Of a stretch of 31,816 nucleotides of DNA, positions 25,918 through 31,816 are shown piece after piece. Where the stretch lies: the NCBI GenBank assembly GCA_039029515.1, contig JBCCFX010000013.1:1-31816 (forward strand). The letters run 5' to 3'. The notes under the pieces are model-generated. The model was not told where the DNA came from. It made no database searches and saw nothing but the letters and a program-made list of their open reading frames with translations. The translations under genes and the position numbers were made by a program. Positions within the stretch are counted from its first letter, which is position 1; the number at the start of each line of letters is the position of its first letter. This DNA is from JBCCFX01 sp039029515. GTDB taxonomy: Bacteria; Planctomycetota; Phycisphaerae; Phycisphaerales; SM1A02.

Positions 25918-26520
25918 TCAAGCGCTCGTCGTGGTCGCAACGTAGCCGGATGGCGGAATGATGTACGCGAATTCGTGCCAGAATGAGTCACATTCGGGAC
26001 ATTGCAGGCGGCCATCTTGGTTCGCAGTTTGTCCTTGAAGGGAATAGCCGCACTTGAAACACGGCTGAAGTCGAACAAATTTCATGTACTCGCGGCTGGT
26101 TGACGGTATCGCGTATGCGCGCTCATGCCTGATTGACGTGCATTCCGGACATCGCAGGTAGCCGTCCGCGTCTGCAGATTGTTCCAGAAGGGATTGGCCG
26201 CACATCAGACACGGCCTCAACTGAATGAACTTCACGTACTCATGGACACCGCTCTTCACCTTGAAGAAGATGAGCGACAACACGCCAACGATGACCAACG
26301 GAACAATCAAGAGCGGGTGAATGAGCACCGACAATGCAGCCGGCACCGCAATAACACCAAAGAACACCATCATCAATTTGAGTTCATCCCGCATGCCTGA
26401 GATAGACTTGCGGTAACCGCGATTGTGCGTGACGAATGCATACCATTCATCGTGACTGGGGTAGCAATACCCATCATTGTTGGGATGTTTGAATGGAGTG
26501 CTCGGCTTCAGAATTCGCAT
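25918..26520 (-). CDS. Membrane zinc-ribbon protein with duplicated ribbon, tandem paralogue 3
   Basis: A 200-aa protein starting at 26520 (MRILKPSTPFKHPNNDGYCY), aligned with the other two. It has the same N-terminal box (HPNNDGYCYPSHDEW, THNRGYRKSISG) and a hydrophobic pair at about 50-87, then two zinc ribbons instead of one: C104/C107/C124/C127 and C154/C157/C174/C177. The ribbons are spaced by exactly 50 residues, and the second also repeats the flanking EYMKFVRLQPC against EYVKFIQLRPC. This is an internal 150-bp tandem duplication. The gene starts 25 bases after the trxB stop and may be read from the same promoter. No function is assigned. Confidence 0.82.
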   Translation of the reverse strand: MRILKPSTPFKHPNNDGYCYPSHDEWYAFVTHNRGYRKSISGMRDELKLMMVFFGVIAVPAALSVLIHPLLIVPLVIVGVLSLIFFKVKSGVHEYVKFIQLRPCLMCGQSLLEQSADADGYLRCPECTSIRHERAYAIPSTSREYMKFVRLQPCFKCGYSLQGQTANQDGRLQCPECDSFWHEFAYIIPPSGYVATTTSA

Positions 26521-26545
26521 GACGACATCCGGCAGTCGCGTGTTC

Positions 26546-27523
26546 CTACTCGATGCCCTGCTCCGCGAGCCAGCGTTCCGCATCCAATGCTGCCCGGCAT
26601 CCCATGCCCGCCGCCGTGATCGCCTGACGGTAGACCGAGTCTGCAACATCGCCGGCGGCAAAAACGCCATCGATGTTCGTCAGCGTATCCGCACCGTCGA
26701 GGTGGATGTATTTCGAGTCATCAAAGATGATGCCGCTGCCTTCGAGGAACTTCGTGGCCGGCGTGTGACCGATCGCAACGAACAGCCCCTTGACGGCGAG
26801 TTCTGATTCCTCGCCCGTCTGCGTGTCCTTGAGGCGGACCCCGCTGATCGACTCGTCGCCCAGCACATCCACGACGGTCTTATTCCACGCGACCTCGACG
26901 TTGTGCAGGCTGAGCACACGGTTCTGCATCGTCTTGGATGCGCGAAGCTCATCGCGGCGATGAATGATCGTGACTTTCGAGCCGAACTTCGCGAGGTACG
27001 CTGCTTCTTCCATCGCGGTATCGCCACCACCGACGACGGCAAGGTGCTCGTCCCGGAACGCGGGCAGTGCACCATCGCAGACAGCGCACGCGCTCACGCC
27101 GCCACCACTCGTGGCGAGACGCAATTCGTTCTCGAGTCCAATCCAGTTTGCGGTGGCGCCCGTGGCGATGATGACCGCGTGCGCCTTGACGACGTTGCCG
27201 CCGGACGTGGTGAGTTCGTACGGCTTGGATGAGAAGTCACACGACACGATGTCCTGGCCGACGATGCGCGTTCCGAAGCGTTCGGCCTGCTTCTGGAACA
27301 TGCCCATCATTTCGGGTCCGGTCACGCCATCGGGAAAGCCGGGGTAGTTTTCGACATCTGTGGTGAGCATCAACTGACCGCCGGGCAACACCGGCGCGGG
27401 ATCCTGACGCGGCACGCCGACGAAGACGACCGGATCGAGGTTTGCTCGGGCGGCGTAGATGGCGGCGGTCCAGCCGGCAGGACCGGATCCGATGATGACG
27501 ACCTTTTCAATGTCGGTGGACAT
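26546..27523 (-). CDS. trxB: Thioredoxin reductase
   Basis: A 325-aa flavoprotein that reduces thioredoxin with NADPH. It has the FAD-binding GSGPAGWTAAIYAARA (12-27), the redox-active C146-A-V-C149 (SACAVCDGALP), the NADPH-binding GGGDTAMEEAAYL (165-177) with HRRDELRAS (188-196), and the terminal FAD block GVFAAGDVAD. Length and motif order are those of the low-molecular-weight bacterial enzyme. The HRR motif supports NADPH preference. The start at 27523 has CGGAG about ten bases upstream. A perfect 7-bp hairpin (27539-27555) abuts this ribosome site. Downstream on the same strand are three zinc-ribbon membrane proteins rich in Cys pairs. Confidence 0.96.
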   Translation of the reverse strand: MSTDIEKVVIIGSGPAGWTAAIYAARANLDPVVFVGVPRQDPAPVLPGGQLMLTTDVENYPGFPDGVTGPEMMGMFQKQAERFGTRIVGQDIVSCDFSSKPYELTTSGGNVVKAHAVIIATGATANWIGLENELRLATSGGGVSACAVCDGALPAFRDEHLAVVGGGDTAMEEAAYLAKFGSKVTIIHRRDELRASKTMQNRVLSLHNVEVAWNKTVVDVLGDESISGVRLKDTQTGEESELAVKGLFVAIGHTPATKFLEGSGIIFDDSKYIHLDGADTLTNIDGVFAAGDVADSVYRQAITAAGMGCRAALDAERWLAEQGIE

Positions 27524-27538
27524 CGTGGTGATTCTCCG

Positions 27539-27555
27539 GCACCGTCGAACGGTGC
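27539..27555 (-). promoter_or_regulatory. Hairpin next to the trxB ribosome binding site
   Basis: GCACCGT and ACGGTGC form a perfect 7-bp stem with a 3-base loop in the trxB leader. It ends directly before CGGAG, the ribosome site. There is no T-run, so it is not a typical terminator; it may influence translation or RNA stability. Confidence 0.35.
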
Positions 27556-27622
27556 GCGTTGTCAGTCTTGGATGGCTATGGACGAGGCAGGGTTACAACG
27601 ACTTCGTCATCACACAGGCCGA

Positions 27623-29092
27623 TCAGTCGAGCAATCCCTGCTCACGAGACACGGCACGAACGGGCGGCCACAGGAGCACGTCGCCGTTGGTGCCATCGGT
27701 CGTAGTCTCATCACAGCGACCGTCGGCGTGGTCGAAGCCAACGCTCCAGAGGACGCCATCATCGCGTTCGATGTCGAGTCGGCCGAATTCCGTATCGATG
27801 GCCATGCCACGGCTGGAGTTCACCTGCGTGTAGCGGAACGTATCCCATTCGAAGTCGAACGGATCGATGTCATTGACGCGTCCACGCAGGAACTGGCCGT
27901 AGCACTTCTCTTTGTTGTCGGGATATGAGTCGAAGTACTTGCGATAGGCGGCGACGCCGAGCGCAACCGCGGTCCCGTTCACTTCCATGATCAGGCGCGT
28001 GCGCAGGTCGAAGCACGTCTGCAGATCCTGCATCGAATAGATGACCGCGGAGTACCGCACGGGATTCGTGCGTTCAAACTGCGTATCGATGTCCAGAATC
28101 GGATCGTACGCCTGCACCTGCCAGCGGCGATACCAGTCGTCATAAATCAGGGTCAGACGATCGAGCGATGCCTCGAGGCTGCCGTGCACATCGGCGATCA
28201 TCTTCCAACGCTTCACCGCGCCGAATCGAGTCAGCGGTGCTGTCCGCGACTGAATATTCGCGAATGCGGCGGCGAACTTGTCCGGATCCGGACCATCGCG
28301 TTCATCGATCAATTCGCGAAGCAGCGCTTCGGCCACGATGCGATCGCCTTCGGGAATGAACAGATATCGACGTCCCGGGTTCAGGAACGGAATATCTCGG
28401 ATCGATGCCTTGGTCAGCGTGTCGACCGGAATGGCATCGCGATAGGTGTAGGCAATGTCGCGCTGGACGGACAGCGATTCAATCAGCCGTTCAATGCAAT
28501 GCGTCTTCTCGTCGAAGAAGATTCGATCGCTGCACTGGCGGAGCAGGATGTTGATGCCGCTGAGCAGTTCGAACGCGTCCTCGGGCTTGTCGGCTTCCAT
28601 GAGCCGATAGATCTCCGCGACGGCGAATGCCGAAACGACGTCGATGGCATCCAGCCATGGATACGACGACACACCAAGTGCACCGTCAACCGCCACGTCC
28701 GCGTACAGACCACCTTCGCGATATTCACGGCTGACGTTGTTCTGGCCGTACGGCAAACCAAAGATCCCGCGTTCACGGGCTTCGAGCAGCGCTTCGACCA
28801 TCGTCGGGCCGGACTCGGCCCATGCGGCGACTTCATCCCAGTCGGCCATCTGCGCGTGGATCGTGGTGGCATTGAAGAATTCATCGATCGGCATCGGCGG
28901 CGGATCGAGTTGCAGGTACGCATCGAAGATCAGCTTGTACGACTTGTTCGTATCCGAACCCTTGACGGTATCGTCGTCATTAAGCTGACGCAGGAGCTGA
29001 CGGACATCCTGTGCATTCGCGGTCGGTCCGAACAGACCGGCGAGAAGCACGAGACAGGCAGCAGCGGCGAACAGGCGGCGAGCGGTCGTCAT
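27623..29092 (-). CDS. Unknown secreted protein, 489 aa
   Basis: The open frame runs further upstream, but the start at 29092 is chosen: AGGAAGG lies nine bases before it and the protein then begins with a clear Sec signal, MTTARRLFAAAACLVLLAGL, probable cut after ANA-Q near residue 28. The mature part is acidic, helix-rich and has few Cys, with aromatic-rich segments such as DDWYRRWQVQAYDP and FDFEWDTFRYTQ. The C-terminal block (GDVLLWPPVRAVSREQGLLD) looks structured to the end. No known domain was recognised; its likely place is the periplasm or outside. It is divergent from the PhzF gene, with 247 bases between them, and ends 99 bases before trxB on the same strand. Confidence 0.85.
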   Translation of the reverse strand: MTTARRLFAAAACLVLLAGLFGPTANAQDVRQLLRQLNDDDTVKGSDTNKSYKLIFDAYLQLDPPPMPIDEFFNATTIHAQMADWDEVAAWAESGPTMVEALLEARERGIFGLPYGQNNVSREYREGGLYADVAVDGALGVSSYPWLDAIDVVSAFAVAEIYRLMEADKPEDAFELLSGINILLRQCSDRIFFDEKTHCIERLIESLSVQRDIAYTYRDAIPVDTLTKASIRDIPFLNPGRRYLFIPEGDRIVAEALLRELIDERDGPDPDKFAAAFANIQSRTAPLTRFGAVKRWKMIADVHGSLEASLDRLTLIYDDWYRRWQVQAYDPILDIDTQFERTNPVRYSAVIYSMQDLQTCFDLRTRLIMEVNGTAVALGVAAYRKYFDSYPDNKEKCYGQFLRGRVNDIDPFDFEWDTFRYTQVNSSRGMAIDTEFGRLDIERDDGVLWSVGFDHADGRCDETTTDGTNGDVLLWPPVRAVSREQGLLD

Positions 29093-29147
29093 GTCGTCAA
29101 TCCTTCCTCTGCGGGAGGTCGGGAACTCCGTGGGTTTCGAATCGGAA

Positions 29148-29153
29148 ATCGTA
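29148..29153 (-). promoter_or_regulatory. Candidate -10 box for the unknown secreted protein gene
   Basis: TACGAT on the minus strand lies 55 bases before the ATG at 29092. A GC-rich hairpin (GGCCCG...CGGGCC, 29162-29179) lies just upstream where a -35 would be sought; no good -35 was found. Confidence 0.3.
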
Positions 29154-29221
29154 GCAGAAATGGCCCGGCGAGGCGGGCCTGGACGACCCACTCGCCTGGT
29201 CCACCGGCACCGCGTCAGGCG

Positions 29222-29227
29222 TACAAT
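29222..29227 (+). promoter_or_regulatory. Candidate -10 box for the PhzF-family gene
   Basis: TACAAT matches the sigma70 -10 consensus well at five of six positions and lies 112 bases before the phzF-like ATG. The -35 region is weak (TGGTCC with a 19-base spacer). It implies a leader of about 105 bases containing a GGCCTCAGGCC inverted repeat at 29267-29277. Confidence 0.4.
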
Positions 29228-29339
29228 ACGCTCGTATGGACGCCCGGATTTGGTGCGGTGATTGTAGGCCTCAGGCCAACAGCGACACCACGTGCGGGTT
29301 GCCCCCGGCATCGCACGCCATTGACCGGAGAACCGACCC

Positions 29340-30146
29340 ATGCACCTTGTCCAGGTTGATGCATTCACGACACATCCGTTCTCCGGCAATCCAGCCGCTG
29401 TCGCCGTAGTGGACAGCATGCCTGACGACGCGACCATGCAGCAGATTGCCCGTGAGATGAACCTGTCGGAGACCGCATTCGTGACTCCGTCCGGCGAGGA
29501 TTGGGCACTTCGATGGTTCACGCCGACGGCCGAAGTCGAGCTATGCGGTCACGCCACGCTCGCGAGCGCCCACGTTCTCTGGACCGATCAGCACGCTTCG
29601 CAGACGGATGATCTGACGTTCGAGACCCGATCGGGTTCCCTGCATTGCCGCCGAATCGAGGATGCGATTGCGGTCGATTTTCCCGCGGGCATCACGGAGC
29701 CGGCCGAAGCGCCGAATGGCCTGCTGGATGCGATCGGCTTGAGCGACGCGTATGAGGTGCATCACGACGGTTCGCGCTGGCTGGTCCACGTGGATGATCC
29801 TGATTCCGTCCGGTTCGCCCGCCCGATGTTCAGCGACATCCTGCGCATCACACGCGATAAGGTCATGTTGACCGCCGCAGCAACGAACGATGATCCGTAC
29901 GACTTCGTGTCACGGTTTTTCGCGCCAAGTGTTGGCGTCAATGAAGATCCCGTGACAGGCTCTGCGCATTGCACGCTCGGGCCGTACTGGAGCCGAGTGC
30001 TCGGCAAAGATGAAGTCACCGGTTATCAATGCTCTGCGCGAGGCGGCACGGTTGTCGTCCGTCCCATGGGCGAACGTGTCGAACTCCGCGGCAACGCCGT
30101 CACGGTCTGTCACATCGACATCATGGCATCCGCTGTCGCGTCGTAG
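29340..30146 (+). CDS. PhzF family isomerase/epimerase-like protein
   Basis: A 268-aa cytoplasmic protein of the PhzF/DAP-epimerase fold. The N-terminal signature is VDAFTTHPFSGNPAAVAVV (residues 6-24), and the catalytic Glu44 sits in MNLSETAFV. GHATLASAHVLW and DPVTGSAHCTLGPYW follow as expected. The start at 29340 has CGGAG nine bases upstream. Relatives have varied or unknown substrates, and no phenazine genes are nearby, so a phenazine role is not proposed. Its 3' end overlaps the convergent sulfotransferase gene by 37 bases. Confidence 0.93.
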   Translation: MHLVQVDAFTTHPFSGNPAAVAVVDSMPDDATMQQIAREMNLSETAFVTPSGEDWALRWFTPTAEVELCGHATLASAHVLWTDQHASQTDDLTFETRSGSLHCRRIEDAIAVDFPAGITEPAEAPNGLLDAIGLSDAYEVHHDGSRWLVHVDDPDSVRFARPMFSDILRITRDKVMLTAAATNDDPYDFVSRFFAPSVGVNEDPVTGSAHCTLGPYWSRVLGKDEVTGYQCSARGGTVVVRPMGERVELRGNAVTVCHIDIMASAVAS

Positions 30147-31789
30147 CCAAACGCCTCAATCAGCGGGCCGAGCGTGTCGTTCTCATCTGCGATGTGTTGT
30201 GCGTATCGCTTCCATCGCGCGACCGCGCTGGTATTGACCTTGCGTGTCACCGCTTCGTAGCTCGGCGTATTGATGAACTGCTCTCGTGCCTTCTCGTGGT
30301 AGGAAAGCACGTCGTCCGACCATGGCAATTCGAGAAACTCGATCATGGCTCGCGCCTGCGTTTCGAAATCACCGGCCATGGCTTCGTAACTCAACTCAAA
30401 GACCGGCATCGTCAGCTGCAGACGATGATGGCGCCAAAGACTCATCACCATGGCGTAGTACGCGGTGGTCATTGACCAGGTCAGCAGGTTGACCGAGAAA
30501 TGATTGATCTTGAAGTTCTGCATGTAGTTACTGATGCAGACGTCACGCGGATCGCGAATGACCGTGATGATGCGCGCATCCGGGAACAGCACATTGATCA
30601 ACGGCGCCAACATGATGTTCAGCGGCATCTTGTCGATCAGCATCTGATGCGGATCGATTTCACCACAGTACACACGAATACGTTCCCAATAGAACGCCCG
30701 CAACGCGACGATTTCACTGCCAGTCAGCGTCGATATCGCGTCACCGATGCGGTCATACTCCAGACCTCGGTCGTTCGCCAGCTTGATGTGGACATCGCGC
30801 AATGTCGCCAGTTCGGGCGTCACTCTGACTTCACTATGGGCATTGAGAATCTGACCGGTGAGCGTCGTACCGGACCGAGGAAATCCGACAATGAACGCCA
30901 GCCGAGGAAGCCCATCCGAGCATGAACGTGCCGATGCTTTTCTGCAGACGTCAGCAAAATCAACTGAGCGCAGATTCTCGGTCAGTCGCTGATGATGCTG
31001 CGTGTCAATCTGCAGGAATCGCGGTGCTCGCTGAATGTGCGCAGCCGATCGACCCAGCGCTTCAAACGCCTGGTCGTAGTTCTTCAGCTTGTCCTGAATG
31101 CCACCGATTTGCTTGAAGTACGCCGATGCGACTGCGGGATCGGCATGGTCGACGTTCAATCCCTCGAGCTGCGCGCTGGCCTCTTCATACTTCTTTTCGC
31201 GCATCAGGAGGGTTGATTTCATCAGCGCGACTTCAACGATGTCCGCCTGATTGGCTTCTGCTCTTTCGACCATTGATCGCGCTGTATCGAGTTCGTGCCG
31301 GCGTTCGTAAATCGATGCGAGTTGGACACACGCCGCACCGTCGTTCGGCGTCAACGCGAGCACGGCGTTGAGTTCATCGATCGCCTCATCATCGCGGACG
31401 GCAAGCGCCAACAGATGGGCGTTGTATCGGCGGATGTCTGCCGTCTTCGGCGACAATGCTGCCGCCCGTCCCGCCATGGTGAGCGCATCATCGATCTGAC
31501 CATTCGCCGTGTGAATCTGCGCCAGGTAAAACGCCGCCGCAAAATCATTGGGATAGTCCTCAAGCAATGCCTCGTACATCGCTTGCGCACGAGGAAACTG
31601 CTGCGACTCAAAGGCCGACATGGCCTTGGCATGGCGCTGCTCCCGCGTCGCCGGTTTTGCCGGTCGCTTCGCGATCGGACGTTTCGCCGCCGGCGTCGGT
31701 GTATTGCCGCGGGCGCGATCAGCCGCCATGCAGCAACTCTTGTACTTACGGCCGCTTCCGCAATGACATGGTTCGTTCCGACCGATCAC
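30110..31789 (-). CDS. SEC-C / TPR / sulfotransferase fusion protein
   Basis: A 559-aa protein starting with GTG at 31789, supported by GGAGGAG eight bases upstream. Residues 1-21 are a SEC-C zinc motif (NEPCHCGSGRKYKSCC, with C8, C10, C19 and C20). A short basic Pro/Ala linker follows, then TPR-type helical repeats over about 50-270 (ALLEDYPNDFAAAFYLAQIH, DEAIDELNAVLALTPNDGAA). The C-terminal part is a PAPS-dependent sulfotransferase: the 5'-phosphosulfate loop FIVGFPRSGTTLTGQIL near 303 and the 3'-phosphate motif VIRDPRDVCISNYMQNF near 410. TPR-sulfotransferase fusions are known in bacteria and resemble tyrosylprotein sulfotransferases; the SEC-C at the N-terminus is less usual. The acceptor is unknown. 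No signal peptide is seen, so it probably acts in the cytoplasm. Confidence 0.93.
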   Translation of the reverse strand: MIGRNEPCHCGSGRKYKSCCMAADRARGNTPTPAAKRPIAKRPAKPATREQRHAKAMSAFESQQFPRAQAMYEALLEDYPNDFAAAFYLAQIHTANGQIDDALTMAGRAAALSPKTADIRRYNAHLLALAVRDDEAIDELNAVLALTPNDGAACVQLASIYERRHELDTARSMVERAEANQADIVEVALMKSTLLMREKKYEEASAQLEGLNVDHADPAVASAYFKQIGGIQDKLKNYDQAFEALGRSAAHIQRAPRFLQIDTQHHQRLTENLRSVDFADVCRKASARSCSDGLPRLAFIVGFPRSGTTLTGQILNAHSEVRVTPELATLRDVHIKLANDRGLEYDRIGDAISTLTGSEIVALRAFYWERIRVYCGEIDPHQMLIDKMPLNIMLAPLINVLFPDARIITVIRDPRDVCISNYMQNFKINHFSVNLLTWSMTTAYYAMVMSLWRHHRLQLTMPVFELSYEAMAGDFETQARAMIEFLELPWSDDVLSYHEKAREQFINTPSYEAVTRKVNTSAVARWKRYAQHIADENDTLGPLIEAFGYDATADAMMSM

Positions 31790-31816
31790 GGCGCGGACTC
31801 CTCCGACGCGGTCGGC

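Noticed and set aside
25760..26620. Possible CRISPR or phage-like repeats because of recurring similar sequence
   Set aside because: The recurrence comes from homologous zinc-ribbon coding units, not from short direct repeats with spacers.
28184..29359. 391-codon plus-strand frame opposite the secreted 489-aa protein
   Set aside because: It runs across the divergent promoter gap and into the PhzF start; the minus-strand gene has a signal peptide and a good ribosome site.
29236..29409. A 57-codon ORF in the PhzF leader, starting 8 bases after the TACAAT box and overlapping the gene start
   Set aside because: It has no ribosome site, its composition is not clearly protein-like, and it overlaps the real start in another frame; it is more likely untranslated leader.
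29340..30146. Phenazine biosynthesis role for the PhzF-family gene
   Set aside because: No other phz genes are present, and most PhzF-family proteins are not involved in phenazines.

Overview
The window looks like a chromosomal segment of a GC-rich, Gram-negative planctomycete, most likely from the Phycisphaerae side of Planctomycetota. The reasons are a DUF1800/DUF1501 exported pair, a lipid A gene (lpxB), small membrane proteins with planctomycete-style CGYxL...CPEC zinc ribbons, and several genes of no recognisable family. Three sodium- or cation-coupled amino-acid symporter families (SNF, AGCS, DAACS) fit a marine or saline habitat. This placement is inference from gene content; no rRNA or tRNA gene was recognised.

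Layout. (1) Positions 1-686 hold tandem copies of a small unknown gene on the minus strand, one cut by the window edge and one apparently frameshifted. (2) Positions 738-7742 are a minus-strand block: an unknown 333-aa protein, a YkgJ-type cysteine-cluster protein, an 81-aa coiled-coil protein, then a large secreted DUF1800 protein with two carbohydrate-binding-like modules and a DUF1501 protein. (3) Positions 7843-12244 on the plus strand carry an SNF-family transporter, an AGCS-family transporter and a PD-(D/E)XK-like protein. Both transporters have large hydrophilic insertions. (4) lpxB (minus) is divergent from a GH113-like glycosidase (plus), followed by aspS. (5) A minus-strand operon encodes two OPT-family transporters and a translationally coupled membrane protein. 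(6) asnB and a DAACS dicarboxylate/amino-acid symporter follow on the plus strand. (7) trxB is followed by three tandem membrane zinc-ribbon paralogues on the minus strand. (8) An unknown secreted 489-aa protein is divergent from a PhzF-family gene. The PhzF gene overlaps tail to tail with a SEC-C/TPR/sulfotransferase fusion.

How the genes fit together. Uptake of amino acids and peptides is the strongest theme: five transporter genes lie close to aspS and asnB. AspRS has a His at the position associated with non-discriminating enzymes, so Asp/Asn supply may be handled through both asnB and the tRNA-dependent route; that is inference. The DUF1800/DUF1501 pair and the GH113-like enzyme point to polysaccharide handling at the cell surface.

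Intergenic DNA is short, with no gene-free stretch over 300 bases. Non-coding features of note are a heptameric G-tract array (six GGG runs with 4-base loops), a related inverted element ending in a T-tract, a hairpin after DUF1501, and several TAnnnT boxes placed 6-7 bases before start codons that lack a ribosome binding site. No CRISPR array, transposase, integrase or phage gene was seen. No complete new defence or biosynthetic system is evident; the most unusual items are the tandem zinc-ribbon family, the transporter insertions, the frameshifted tandem gene and the G-tract array.
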